64,000 nt of DNA, from NCBI GenBank assembly GCA_020912385.1, contig CP087214.1, positions 2,108,001 through 2,172,000 of the forward strand, in the 5' to 3' direction. This document shows, one piece after another, positions 44,636 to 57,840 of this stretch; position 1 is the first letter of the stretch, and every line of letters begins with the position of its first letter. Both the position numbers and the translations under genes were made by a program. The notes under the pieces are model-generated. The model was given only the letters and a program-made list of their open reading frames with translations. It ran no database searches and was not told the origin of the DNA. The stretch comes from Neofusicoccum parvum. Taxonomy: Eukaryota; Ascomycota; Dothideomycetes; Botryosphaeriales; Botryosphaeriaceae.

Positions 44636-47600
44636 ATGAACATCCTCCACCAACGCTCATCCATGCGACACTCCAGCTATGGCTCCCATCGCCCCGGCTC
44701 CAGCACCCCGAGCGCCGCCAAACCCCAGAGGCTCCCCATGAACCCCGACGACGCTATGTCCGCCCACCCGGGCCCCGTGCCCCACGACGATGCGGACATC
44801 ACCCTGGCCGACGAGGACCCCAGACACCAAGAGTTCAGGGAGCGCTTCGCGAAGACCGAGGCGCGCATCGCCGCCCTGCTGTCCGGCACCGCCGACCTGT
44901 CCGCCCTGGCCGACCACACCGATGGCGATGCCGCCAACGATGCGTCGGCTGACCGCGCCGAGCCCCAGGCGCAACCCGCGGCGCCGCCCAAGAAGCCGGC
45001 CAGGACAATTGATGAGGACGACTACGGCGACGACGATGACGACGATGAGCCCGACGACATCCCGCAGGCCGAGTCGCCGCTGCAGATCAAAAGCGCCGCT
45101 GCCGCCAATGCCTCCAGCTCTCTCCTCAAAGTTCCCTCCTCCCTTCCTACCAAGCCCTCCGTCGACCGCACCGCCTCCGCCTCCTCCACCGAACAAGCAA
45201 AAAACGCCGAAGACGTGCGCAAGGAGCTGAACGAGCAGAAGAAGGCCGCCGAAGACGCCGCGCGCCGCACATTCCACACTCTTTTCTACACGCTCGAGAC
45301 AGACCGCGATGCCATGCTGGAGCAGCAGAAGCTGGATGAGCTGGACCGCCAGGTGGAGACGGAGATGTCTGGCCAGTCCACTCAGAGCGCGAACAATGCC
45401 GCCGCCAGCGCGAATCAGCAGGGCTCTTTGAGCAGCGCCAACCTAGGCTCGTCAAGTTTGACCTTCAAGCACCTCATCTCCCGCATCGACGCGAAGCGCA
45501 ACTTGGTCAAGGCATCTGACGCGCAGCTGCGCAGCCTTATGAGCGATGTGCGCAAGAATCGTAGCAAGTGGGCTAGTGAGGACAAGGTTGGCCAGGAAGA
45601 GCTGTATGAAGCCGCCGAGAAGGTCCTCATGGAACTCAAGGCCATGACCGAGCACGCTGCCCCTTTCCTGCAGCGCGTCAACAAGCGCGATGCCCCAGAC
45701 TACTACCAGGTCATCAAGCAGCCAATGGACATTGGCACGATGATCAAGAAGCTCAAGTCACTCCAATACCGGTCCAAGAAGGAGTTCGTTGATGACCTGA
45801 ACCTCATCTGGTCCAACTGCCTCAAGTACAATGCCGACCCCTCTCACTTTCTGCGCAAGAAGGCTCTGTACATGAAAAAGGAGACCGACAAGCTCGTCCC
45901 CCTCATCCCCGACATTGTTGTGCGCGACCGCGCCGAGGTCGAGGCTGAAGAGAGGCGAATGCAGAGCATCGATGCTGATCTCGAAGGTGTGGAGGACAGC
46001 GACGATGGTATGTTTCAATTGCAATAACACCCCTTGTTGACGCTAACTAACCACGCTCAGAAGAGCCAATCATGGCCTCAAGAGGACGCAAAGCACCGAG
46101 TAAAGGCAACAAAGGATCCTCCGCGGTCAGAAAGGCGCCTTCAGCAGGTACTGAGGGAACGCCTGGAGCTGAGACCAAGCCGATGCCGGGATCAGCCAGT
46201 ATTCCTAGGACAGAATTTCTACGTGCCGATTCGGAGATGGACGGTGTCCAAAATGGCTTCCAAACACCTCCTCCACCTGGAACTCTCACTCCGCTCGGCA
46301 CCAACGGTATCCCCGGAACAGCTAGCCAAGCCGATGTTTCTGACATTGATGGTGGAAGCTCTGTCGTCGGAGCTGCGCCAACCGAGGATGCAGACTTGGA
46401 TGATGCGGAGTATAAGACCTGGAAGCAAGTTACCAAGAAGGACAGAGCGATGATTGCTGCAGAGCGGCATCGACTTTTCCGGAATGATCACCTGAACGTT
46501 GAAGAGCCCGCTCTACTGCGCACGAAAGCTGGCATGCGGCGCTGGTTGCGTCAACACAAACTAGCAGTCAACGAAGGGGTTCCGGAAGATGAGGTCGATG
46601 CTGTTGACGGCAAGGATGGTGTCCAACCAGCATCTGGTGAGACCCTCGCAGAAGGCATTGAGGGAGAGGAGGAACGCCAAGTTCCGGATTATTACGACAC
46701 CTTGTCTATTATGCCAGAAGTGAACGAAAGATTAAAGTGGGTTGAGGATTCAGAGGGCCAAGTCATCCAGCAGGGAGAAGAGTTCCTCCGCATGGTTCCC
46801 AAGGGTTACTTCCAGTCACCAGAGAGTAACCTGGCATCAAAGATGGAAGCGAACATGAAGCAGATGCAGGATACCCGTAAGATTTGCGCAAAGATTGGCA
46901 TCGTCAAGCAGATGCAATTGCAGTCGCAGGTAAGCTCTATCAAGTCCTCATCACAATCAAATACTCACCCAAGTAGACCTATCAAAACCAGTTCCAGAAG
47001 TATGACCCGCAACCGTTTGAGGAAGCGGACGCTGGCACTGTGGTTGTATCTGATGATGGTGCCGTCATGTCTCAATGGACCTGTCGGGCCGCGCTCCAAC
47101 GCAGTGTCGCCAAAGTCTTTTATCATGCTGGTTTTGAAGAGTTCCAGCCTTCAGCCCTTGATGCCGTCACCGACATAGCGAGCAACTTTTTCACTCAGAT
47201 CGCAAGAACTTTCAACGTCTATCGCGAGGCACCCAAAGTAAGGGCGGAGTCCGGCCATCCCACTTGGAAGCCGCGCTTCACGAGCGAGGAGACTATCCTG
47301 CATGCTCTGCGCCAGAACGGTGTTGATCTCGAGGCTCTTGATGGATATGTTAAGGAAGACGTTGAGAGACTTGGATCCAAGCTGGGTGTCATGCACGAGC
47401 GCATGAAGGCCCATCTGAACGAGCTCTTGGTAAGTCTGTATTGCAAAGTCAGTATCATAGCAGTCCTAACTTCATGTAGCGGCCAGCGCTGGATTCCACT
47501 GCCGGTCCCGACGGTGCTGGTGCTTTCAACGACGGCAGCGAGCAGTTTTCCTCGGGAGATTTTGCCGACGAAATTGGAGAGGATTTCTTCGGCTTCAAGG

Positions 47601-48252
47601 ACTTGGGTCTGGACAAGGAACTGGCGTCGTTCACGGTGCCATTCCATCTCCTCCAAAACAGAATCCACAATGCCTACCAGGCGCAGAACGCAAAGTATGC
47701 TCCCCCCTCCGATCACAAGACGTCCACTGACCCCCTCGTAGCAGCACCACCTCAACAGCAGGGAACATGTGGGAGAATCCCGCACCGTGGGAGCCTGTTA
47801 CGATCCACACCGTCCGCAACCAGATTGGTCTCGTCCAAGGCTATTTCCTCGAGAAGTTGCGCGCCAACAACGATCAGCCTCTCGTGGAAGACGAAGATTT
47901 GCCTGCGAAGCAGCGGTTCCCAAAGCCGCGTCTCCCACCGACAGGCAAAATCTCAAGCCCTCGCAAGCGCCCGCTACGCGAGCAGCAACAGATGGCCAAG
48001 AAGAAGCGCAAGCTCGAGGAAAGCCAGGGTTCTGGCAACACGCAGGACTCGACGCAGCAGCAATCGTCGCAAGGTGGTGCCAACGGCACTTCGGCAACTG
48101 GATCGGGTGCAGTCAAGGGCCTCAGCAAGCCGGTTGGGAAGCTCAAGCTCGAGGCGCCGTCGAGCAAGGAAAATGTCGCAGAGCCGGAGAAGGACGACGG
48201 TAACGGGATCGTGGGGATGATGAGTCCGGAGAGCATTAATGGCGCTGGGTGA
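44636..48252 (+). CDS. SPT7: SAGA complex subunit Spt7 (bromodomain and histone fold)
   Basis: Five exons (44636-46007, 46061-46929, 46977-47429, 47480-47694, 47742-48252) give about 1139 residues. An acidic, low-complexity N-terminal third precedes the bromodomain at about 328-421 ([20 protein letters not shown], then [20 protein letters not shown]). A histone fold lies near 776-830 ([20 protein letters not shown]). The tail is basic ([19 protein letters not shown]). Spt7 scaffolds the SAGA histone acetyltransferase complex; its histone fold pairs with Ada1 in yeast. A later in-frame ATG at 44663 could also start it; the first is kept because no feature favours the shorter form. Confidence 0.94.
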
Positions 48253-51200
48253 GGGGATTGTCCGCTCTTCATCTTTTTTTTTGGAGTTTGTCTTTTCTTC
48301 CCTTCTCTTTTCCTTTTTCTCTTCTGCATAAGAGATTCAAGATTCCTCTCATGTGGTTTTGCGAGAACCCTCTCGAAACCCTATTGTTGATAGTTTTTTT
48401 GCGCTTCCCTTTTCATTGCTTCGTTTCTGCCTATTGCTCTTTTTTCTTGATACACTTTTTTTTCTTTTCTTCTTCAAAGCAGCTCCTCGGTCTGGTTTGA
48501 CGCTCTCCAGTTTCGTCTTGGGGGCTGCACCCCAGGATTGGCAAGTGGGGACATGTCGAAGATCGAGGTGTTGCTCATTGCATAGGGTCCTGGATTTTTC
48601 TGGACATGGCGGTAGGATATTCTGACGAGGCGTCGGTTCCTTATATATTTTAACGCGCCGGGGTGACGATTGGAGAGGGTGTCGGGTTCTGTACAGTTCT
48701 TTCCTCCATTCGTCTGTTTCGTCGTCCTCGCGAGAGATTAGTTTAGGGGGGGGTTGCGAGTTGAGTCGTGGGGTTCTTCTGGCGGGCGGGTTTACAACGT
48801 CGATTTGGTTTCGTGCTGCCGCTGGAGATACCTGCTTTTGTGTTTGTGGTCCGGTTTTTGGGGTCGACAATTGGGAGCGGCGGATGCTGGTGGGTGGAGA
48901 GAGAAGCGGGGCAAAGCAGAGGCTGCAGGAAAGCGAGTTAAATACATATCGGTGGTTTTTTTGTGCTGCTTTTTCTTTATCTGGAGAGATACCCGCGGCG
49001 ACGACAGAAATCAAATTCAAATAAATCTGCTTCTTTCACGCTCGGTTCTCCTTGGTGACGTCGGCTGCGTGTTAGGTGAAGAGATGAGAGACGAAACTGG
49101 TGGGAAAGTTGGGGCGAAGGCCGAGGGGGAGGAAGGCAGAACTTTCTTTTGTCGAGGGGAGGAGGGTGTAGCGCGTTTTTTTATGTTCTGTAACGGGGTT
49201 CTCTCTGGTTTTTTTTCCTGTTCCCTTAACACACCCCTCCCAGGGAGCAAAGGGAGCGGGCGGGAGGGGAGTTGCGTTGGGCAGGACAGGGCAGGGCAGG
49301 GTGGGCGAGTGGCGGTCATTCATTATAAGCTCCGAGCGGTCTGTGAGCCCAGGGTCCCACTCCGAATCTCCGCCGGTGCTTAGCCGCGCGCGCGCCCTAC
49401 CCACGCATGAAAAAGGTGCAGAGAAGGAAAGAAAGAGGAAAAAAGTCTGACCACCATTTTTTTTTCTCCCCGCCCCGTCGGTCGCCGAAAGTGGCGCCGG
49501 GTGGGAGCGGAGGCATGGGTCGTCGCTGCGCTGCGTGCTGCTGAAGAGATTTTCCGTTCCTCTTTTTCCGACGACGACTTCTCCTCCTCCTTCTTCTCCG
49601 CGCTAAGTGGCTTTTTGCGCGCAAGGTTTGGGCGTCTGATCAAATGAGGTAGGGCACGGACGGTTGCATAGGGGGGCGGGGAGGGCCATGGTCACGGCTG
49701 GACCGTCCCCCTTCTGGGAACGAGATTTGGAAGCGTCTGGTCGGGGGGTCCGCTGGCGGCGGTGGTGGTGGTGGTTTGGCCACCCTGGAGCCGTTTGGTG
49801 CCGGGGTTGAGTTGGTCCGTCGCGACGGTGCTGGCGTTGACGTCATCCATCGTGGGACCCTGCCCGAGGCCTCCCGGCTGCCTTACATAACCGCGTGGCC
49901 GTTGGCGGTGGGGCAGGGCCGGGAGTGCTTGGTGGGAGGTGGGCATCGCTGTGCGGGTGGTGGTGAGTTTGTCGCGGGTCTTCTTCCTGGCGCTCTGCGC
50001 CTGCCGGACGGCTCTTCACGCCTTGCCGGTTCCTGGCGTTTGACTTCTTTGGCGCGCCAAGTCGTCCTCGCGGGACGCGGTTGGGCAGCCGTCTGCCTGC
50101 GGTCTTGCACGGCATTTCGCAAGCACGCTTCTCGTCCCCCCGGGATCCTCGTCCCGACGAGCCTCACCAACGGGCGTTTGGCCGCACGCGCGTACATACG
50201 CGCCCATCCCCGGCTACGCGGACAGGCAACCACGCACTCCTGCCGGCTCACAACTCCAGGGACCAAGGTAAATCCCCACACATCCGCCTGTCGTGCTCGT
50301 CTCCATGTGGGTCTCCCCGTCTCGAAGGACGGATTCCGTCACGCGCACACGCAATCGCTCTGGTTTGGCGCGGGGGATGGGGAAACCCGCACGTTCGAAA
50401 CATGCCCTCCACCGCGGCTGATCGGGGCACGACGGCCAATCCTGCCTTTGTCTCTTTTTTTCTTTCCCCTCCGCGCTCTGCATGAGCGGTGCCATGCGTG
50501 CGCGAGCGAAAGAAGCCGCGCCGCCCAAACGCAGATCATCGGCCGCGTCGGGGCTAGCGCGCGTGTAGCCAAGATCGAACAAGGAAAAAGCCACTCCCGT
50601 CGCGCCTGTGCGATCGACGGCCGCGCCGTAACGTCATCGCGTCGGCTTGATCAATAGGACTACGTGTAGCGGTTCCCGGCTTGCCTGTCGGCGGTGGCGG
50701 GCGGCGATGGGGTCTCGAGGTTCTTCTTGGGACCGCTGCGTGATCTGCGAGAGGAGGCCGCGCTGTGGGGCAGGGAATCGGGGAGCAGCAGTGGCGTCGA
50801 TACCGGAGGGTGTTGTTTTCAGGTGTGACGGCGTCGCGTCCTTCGCCGCGTCGGCGCGGCCGCAGGGAATTCGTGGGGTGGGCGCGCTGCAGAACCGCGC
50901 CGTTCCGGTCTGCGCGGCGCGCTGGGTGGGTGAGACATCCGCATGTGGGATGGATGGGCTGGAGGATGGATTGGAGGATGCGGTAGTTGGTGCTTACTCT
51001 GCCTGTAGTGCGCGGGACCGGCAGCCTCTGACGCAGGACGCTGCTGCCCCTCCGCTCTCGTCCTTTTCTCGCGTCCCGTTCCCCGTTCTCCGTCCTCTGT
51101 ATCTGCTCTCTTCTCTTCGTGTATTTTTTTTCTCTCATAGCTCCAGGACGCTGCCCTCAGCTTGACACACTGAGCCGTCAAGTCTCCAGTTCCCTTGGGA

Positions 51201-51307
51201 CGCGCGCGTGGAACGACGTCACTCGACCGCTCTTCTCCGTCCGCGAGACCTATCTCACGCAACCCGCACAGCAACTCAATTGAAGACGTAGAGCAGTCGG
51301 CGCGATA
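48253..51307. other. Three-kilobase gene-free interval
   Basis: 3.05 kb between the Spt7 stop and the amino-acid permease start. 48260-48480 is T-rich with many poly-T runs. 49380-51200 is GC-rich with pyrimidine runs on either strand. A ~290-codon frame at 49776-50657 has no ATG at its beginning, no family resemblance and a shadow-like composition. I see no supported gene; part is likely long leader or regulatory DNA for the permease. Confidence 0.5.
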
Positions 51308-53006
51308 ATGTCTCACAACCAACCAGACGTCGACGCCCATGCGGAGAAGCCGCGCGACGCCTCGTACGAAAGCAGCGCCGCAGCTCGGACGCGGCAGTCC
51401 AAAGACGTCGAGAAGGGCGATGCGCTGCCGGAGTACCATGGCGGACGGCGGCGGTCCTCGACGGCCGGGAGAGCCGATCCGTTTGGGGACGAGACGGATG
51501 CCGAGATCAAGTACAGGACGATGAGCTGGTGGCATGCTTCGATGAGTGAGTTTGAATGCTGGGAAGCGAAGGTGAAAGCTCTGGGCTGATTGTGGGCCAG
51601 TCATGATCGCGGAGACGATCTCGTTGGGGATTTTGAGCTTGCCGTCGGTGTTGGCCGCCATTGGGATGGTGCCGGGGTTGGTTTTGATTGCGGGGCTGGG
51701 GATGCTGGCGACGTATACGGGCTATACGATCCATCAGTTCAAGATGGCGTATCCGCATGGTAGGGAGCCGTGGCTGTCCTTTGTCGGGGAGGTTCTGGAA
51801 CTGACTGAGGAACAGTGCATAACATGGCGGACGTGGGGGAGATTCTGTTTGAGCCGTGGGGCCCGATGGCTGCTGCAATTGGCCGGGAAAGTGAGTTCCC
51901 CTGATACCTGGTGTCGAGAAATGCAGCTGACAAGACCGGCTGTAGCACTCGGAGCTGCGCAGACGATCTTCCTCATCTTTAGTATGGGCAGTCACATCCT
52001 GACATTTACCATTGCCATGAACGCGATAACTGGCCATGCGACCTGCACTATTGTCTGGGGAGTCATTGGTCTGGTGCTTCTCTGGATCTTCACTCTGCCA
52101 CGAACTCTTAAGAAAGTGTCGTACCTCTCCATCGCTTGTAAGAGCAGCTCCCCACTGGCACGCCCGCACTTCCACCTAACACCCCCTCCCACAGCCTTCA
52201 TCAGCATCGGCGCCGCCGTCATCGTCACCATGGCCGACGTCGGCATCTCCCCGCCCGACCCGCACATCTCAGCCACAATCAACACCTCGCTCGCATCCGC
52301 CTTCCTCTCGACCACCAACATCATCTTCGCCTACGCCGGGCACGTCGCCTTCTTCACCTTCATCTCCGAGCTCAAGGACCCGCGCGACTTCCCCAAAGCC
52401 CTGTTCACGCTGCAGGCCGCCGACACGTCCATGTACCTCATCGTCGCCACCGTCGTCTACCGCTACGCCGGCGCCGACGTCGCGTCGCCCGCGCTGGGCA
52501 GCGCCGGCGCCACGGTCAAGAAGGTCGCCTACGGCATCGCCCTGCCGACCATCGTCATTGCAGGCGTCATCTACGGCCACGTCGCCGCGAAGTATGTCTA
52601 CGTCCGCGCGTTCAAGGGGTCGCGCCACATGCACGCCCGCACTTGGGTGGGCGCGGGTGGCTGGGCGGGTATCACTTTGGCTATCTGGGTGGTTGCCTGG
52701 GCGATTGCGGAGAGCATTCCGAATTTTAACACGCTGCTGGGGTTGATTAGCAGTATCTTCGCCAGCTGGTTCACGTACGGGCTGAGCGGCGTGTTCTGGC
52801 TGTTTATCAATTGGGGTGGGTCCGGGCGGAGGGGCGTGCGTGGGTGGTTTGCGGGTGGGAAGAAGAGCGCGTTGGCGGTGCTGAACCTGGCGATTGTGAC
52901 GGCGGGGGCGGCGATTATGGGGCTGGGGCTGTATGCGAGCGGGAAGGCGATTCATGAGGAGAGCGGGAGTGGGAGTTGGACGTGTGCGGATAATTCGATG
53001 GAGTGA
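51308..53006 (+). CDS. Amino-acid permease, AAAP family (neutral, mtr-like)
   Basis: Five exons (51308-51545, 51601-51759, 51816-51890, 51946-52137, 52195-53006) give about 491 residues. A ~75-residue hydrophilic N-terminus leads to YRTMSWWHASMIMIAETISLG, characteristic of the Neurospora mtr / N-system group, then about eleven membrane spans. Loops include ISELKDPRDFPKALF and the span AYAGHVAFFTF. The family imports neutral aliphatic and aromatic amino acids with protons at the plasma membrane; specificity is inferred. Introns are 49-57 bases. The N-terminal cytoplasmic part holds Lys residues that could be ubiquitinated for turnover (inference). Confidence 0.92.
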
Positions 53007-53849
53007 GGGGTGGGTGACGGTGAAGACTGGCGGAGGACGGAGGAAACGTCTATTCGGGATTAATGGTTCTTCTTTGTCTTGATATCCTGTGAGCGTTGTT
53101 TGGGAGCAAGGAGAGGAACAGGCGATGCCGCGAAAAGGAATAATTATGGGAATCGTTTCTTATGTGACGCGAGAAAAGCTGAAGCGTGACAATGAAGGGC
53201 CATGGATCAAGAAGCAGCGGCCATGAATTTTGATGTAGAATGGCTGAGCATGAACAAACCGGCAGCATTATAGGCTCAGGTCGTTTAGTATAGTGCAAAG
53301 ATGACGGCCTGATATGCAGGTATGTCGCAAGACGAACATAGTCAGACTTTTTGAGGGCAGAACACCACAAGCACGCAGAGAGTAATGGCGAAGGGCTACT
53401 GGAATGGAAAATGTGCGGCCACGACATTTGATTTTCGGTGCCTAACGCAGGCGGGAGTGCGGAGCACGAGTGCAGGCTCGACAAGCCGAATGTTGGCTCG
53501 CTGACGGAGAGAGACCAGTCCGCGTCCAGTCTGCCGCTGCTGATATTTTCAAGCCATCCGCAGCCACGGTCAGCATCGCGGTAGGCTGTGGTTGGAGAGG
53601 TCGGGGGATGCGGTGAGGGGCGCCACGCGACAGGGGGTGTTTGCAGTGTTTGGCTGGGGTCGGAGGAAAAAGTGCCGTTGCGCGCGGGAGCAGAGAGCGC
53701 GTTTTGGAAAGCCAGCGTCAACTGCCCCTCGGAGCTGCCAACACCTCGAACGAACCCACCACCCCCCGGCTCTCGTTTCCTCTTCGCGTCTCCCAGATCC
53801 CTCCCGCGCCCCAGCCCTCCGCAAAGCTCCCCGGAGCCCCACCGCAGCC
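53007..53849. other. Intergenic region upstream of CCT7
   Basis: 843 bases, AT-richer at first and then GC-rich near the CCT7 leader. A ~300-codon minus-strand frame crosses it but shows no family resemblance. Confidence 0.5.
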
Positions 53850-55755
53850 ATGTCGTTCGGCGGCCAGACGCCCACCATCGTGGTGCTGAGAGAGGGTGCG
53901 TAGAACCCCACCGAACCTCCGCCGCCCGACAAGCTTGTGCTGACTGCTGTGCGCGTGCGTGCAGGGACCGACCAGTCACAGGGACGCGGTCAGATAATAT
54001 CCAACATCAACGCCTGTCTCGCCGTGCAGTCGACCATCAAGAGCACCCTCGGACCCTATGGCGGCGACCTGCTGCTCGTCGACGAGAATGGCAAGCAGAC
54101 AATCACGAACGACGGAGCCACCGTCATGAAGGTGCGTCTCCATGCCCCCGCTGAGCTCCAGCACGCCTATACTTACACTGGGTCCCACTGCAGCTGCTCG
54201 ACATTGTGCACCCCGCCGCCCGCATCCTGACCGACATTGCGCGCTCGCAGGACGCCGAGGTGGGCGACGGCACCACTTCCGTTGTCGTCCTGGCCGGTGA
54301 GGTGCTCAAGGAGATCAAGGACTACGTTGATCAGGGCGTGAGCAGCCAGACCATCATGAAGGGTTTGCGTCGCGCCTCGCAGATGGCCACCAACAAGATC
54401 AAGGAGATTGCCGTGAACACCACCGAGAACAACCAGCGCGAGACCCTGCAGAAGCTGGCCGCCACCTCCATGAGCAGCAAGCTCATCCACCGGAACTCCG
54501 ACTTCTTCACCAAGAGTGAGTGCGGCCAATGCGTGGGTAGCACGGAGAACAAGGCTAACGAATCGCAGTGGTCGTCGATGCTGTGCTCACCCTCGACCAG
54601 GACGACCTCAACGAGAATCTGATCGGCATGAAGAAGATCACTGGCGGTGCGCTACAGGACTCGCTTTTCATCAACGGTGTCGCCTTCAAGAAGACCTTCT
54701 CGTACGCCGGTTTCGAGCAGCAGCCCAAGTCGTTCAAGGACCCCAAGATTGTCTGCCTAAACGTCGAGCTGGAGCTGAAGGCTGAGAAGGACAACGCCGA
54801 AATCCGGGTGGAGCAGGTGTCGGAATACCAGGCCATCGTCGATGCCGAATGGCAGATCATCTTCAACAAGATGGAGGCCCTGTACAAGACGGGTGCCAAG
54901 GTCGTGTTGAGCAAGCTGCCCATCGGTGATTTGGCAACACAGTAAGTCCCCAACGACGCTCTTGCACAACCTATGCTGATCAATTGCAGATACTTCGCCG
55001 ACCGCGACATCTTCTGCGCTGGCCGTGTCGCCTCGGGCGATATGGAGCGCGTCTGCAAGGCCACAGGTGCATCGGTCCAATCGACATGCTCGGACATCCG
55101 GGAAGAGCATCTCGGCACCTGCGAGCGGTTTGAGGAGAGGCAGATTGGTGGCGAGCGCTTCAACTTCTTCGAGGGCTGCCCCGGCGCCAAGACGTGCACC
55201 CTGGTGCTCCGTGGTGGTGCAGAACAGTTCATCGCCGAGGTCGAGCGCTCCCTGCACGATGCCATCATGATTGTCAAGCGCGCCATCAAGCACCAGAGCA
55301 TCGTCGCCGGTGGTGGTGCCTGCGAGATGGAGGTGTCAGCCTATCTGCACGCCTTTGCCGACAAGAACGTGCCGCACAAGCAGCAGGGCATCATCAAGGC
55401 CTTCGCCAAGGCGCTCGAGGTCATCCCGCGCCAGCTGTGCGACAACGCCGGCTTCGACGCCACCGACATCCTCAACCGGCTGCGTGTCGAGCACCGCAAG
55501 GGCAACGTCTGGGCCGGTGTCGATTTCGTCAACGAGGGCATCGCCGACAACATGGAGCGCTTCGTCTGGGAGCCTGCTCTCGTCAAGGTCAACGCCATCC
55601 AGGCTGCCGTCGAGGCGGCATGCCTGATCCTGAGCGTCGACGAGACCATCAAGAACCAAGAGTCCCAGACGCCCCAGGCGCCCCAGCGGGGCCTGCCCCC
55701 GGGTGCTGCCCAGAGGGCGCTCCGCGGCCGCGGTAGGGGCATGCCGAGACGGTAA
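53850..55755 (+). CDS. CCT7: Chaperonin CCT/TRiC subunit eta
   Basis: Five exons (53850-53895, 53965-54131, 54194-54515, 54569-54941, 54990-55755) give about 557 residues, the usual length. Group II chaperonin ATP-binding motifs are complete: [40 protein letters not shown] and [10 protein letters not shown]. The eta-specific N-terminus [16 protein letters not shown] is present. The C-terminus is Gly/Arg-rich ([13 protein letters not shown]). The subunit is part of the cytosolic double ring that folds actin, tubulin and WD proteins. Secure. Confidence 0.97.
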
Positions 55756-57840
55756 ATAATTTTGCATTTCACGCACGGAATGGCAGGAGGGTTTTTTGGG
55801 ATACGCCATGTCAATGTACCAGATCACGACTTAGAGAAGTTAAGTGAGCGGATGACACACGGACAGATGGGGGAAAGAACTAAAAAGAAAGATGTGGAGA
55901 TGTAATATATAACAGAGTCACTCTGATGTGCCCCGCTGTCTCTGTGTTTGTTATGCTGTATGATGTTGTTGGGGCAATAAGATTTGCAGGCGGTAAGCTC
56001 CAACCAGGGTTGACTTGTTAACAGGGAGAAAGGTTGTCGTAATGCTCGCGGGGAGAGGCAGTGCTGATGACGGTAGGGATAATGGAAGAGCATACCATGG
56101 TAAGGAGCTGGGTATCCACCTGGTTGCGACAGGGATACACTGACTTTACGTAGATATGTTCCCAGACCCCCTGTGGAGGTGTGCTCTTTTACCCTCAGCC
56201 TGTTGCAAGACCCATGCGAGAATGGTCACGTAAATGCTGTTCATCCAGGGCCAAGCAAGGTCAACCCCCAATTCTTGCGACAGCATGGAATAGAATAGGA
56301 CCGCTTAGTCCAGATCGGAAATGTAAAGTAGTCGACCCTCCTGGTGTTGACGCAGGAGTTTATTCGTATGCCCGGAGCCAACGGCCAATCAACAACGTTT
56401 GGTGAGCTTACTCAAGAAGTCTAATGTGCTTCGTCAACCCAAAACAGTCGGCTCCCCCTCCTCCAATATTTCGTCACTTGTATATCATCCTGACCTCTTT
56501 AATTGCATCGAATCTAGCCTCATGGCCCCTAACGCAGGCTGGTTTCCGTGGAGATGGCGTGCGAATGCGAGAGAGGGGAAGTCGACGCACTGGTGAGTGG
56601 CCGGCAAAAATAGCAGCGAAAGAACGAAGGGGGTTGCGCCGTTGGCTTAAGGTACGGTTGCACAGGGACGGCGGGCTTCGGGGATGGGGCCGCGTGCCGC
56701 CTCCGTGCAGATTCGCTTGCGCGCTGGGCAAATGGTCGTCATGTCAGCCTCCCTCCCGACCACCTCCTCAGTCAATCACATCAAGCGCACAGGTAAGCCG
56801 CAGATGGCCAGAGCTGATAAACCCCGCACCCGCGCTACGGTCTGCGGACGTGGCGCTCTATTTACACGGCGGCTCGCTGTCCTCCTGGCGTGGTTTGTTT
56901 TCCCGTCCCCCAGCCCTGCCTCTCTGATCCCGAGACGGTTGAGCATAGGAGTCCACACGCGTCAAGATCAAGCCGGTGCAGCGGCAACAGCCGCACAGAC
57001 ATCTCAACCAGACGACCAAAAAGGAATCCGGGTCCATTGCGTACCGTCGATACCGACCGATACCCTTCGCCTGTCCTCGATAGACGGGTGTGGTGACTCG
57101 TCGAACGGACTAAACAGGTCGCGAATCCCTACAGATATCTCTGTAACACTGGGGACCTGTGGCACCTAATCCATATGGAGTAGCGTTCACCGAAACGAAT
57201 GTCGCCGCACCGTGGTTGAACCTGCGCCGTTGAAACGGCCCGCTTCGCAGTCTCCACATTTGCATCCGACATCTACTTCCTCCCTTGGTTACCACAGAAT
57301 AGCCACCGCACTGGTATCGCAGCATCAGACCATGGGTGTTGGGGATTGAAAAGGAAGACAGGCGCCTGACAGACAGGTCACCCGGGCAGTCGATACCAAC
57401 CTGGTCACTCTAGAATCTCTGGATCTTGCACTTTTCTCACGCAGCTCTACTCCAAACCATATCAACAAACCCGGCATTGAACTAGCAACCTCAGCCAGGA
57501 TAGCGAACAGAGGAAGAAATCGCCTGTCACCCCAAAACACACCCATCGCCGTTTGGCTTGATCGGCCCATACTCCTTTGCAACCATCAACTCTTACGCTC
57601 GTTCACATACCACCATCGATTGACCCAGAAGGCAATCAACCCAAAAAACTTCGGACACATCTGAGATCCCGGAAGAACCTTCTCGCTCAACTTCTCCGTC
57701 AACACCATCAAGAAAAACCCTCAACACCAACCCAACCACCAACCACAACACTTCCCACTCCTCGCCTCCACACCAACCACAACACTCCCCCCTCCTCGCC
57801 TCCAAACCCACGTCCCCCAACGTCCTAAACACCCCCAACC
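55756..57840. other. Intergenic region, no gene recognised
   Basis: 2.1 kb, more AT-rich than genes at 55760-56420 and mixed after. Short frames on both strands are unsupported. The last ~100 bases are C- and A-rich with CAACACC-type repeats, likely the leader of the next gene. Confidence 0.5.

Noticed and set aside
49776..50657. 293-codon frame in the large gap
   Set aside because: It does not start with ATG, has no family resemblance, and opposing frames are equally open.
53050..53979. 309-codon minus-strand frame upstream of CCT7
   Set aside because: Overlaps the CCT7 start on the other strand and lacks motifs or splice signals.
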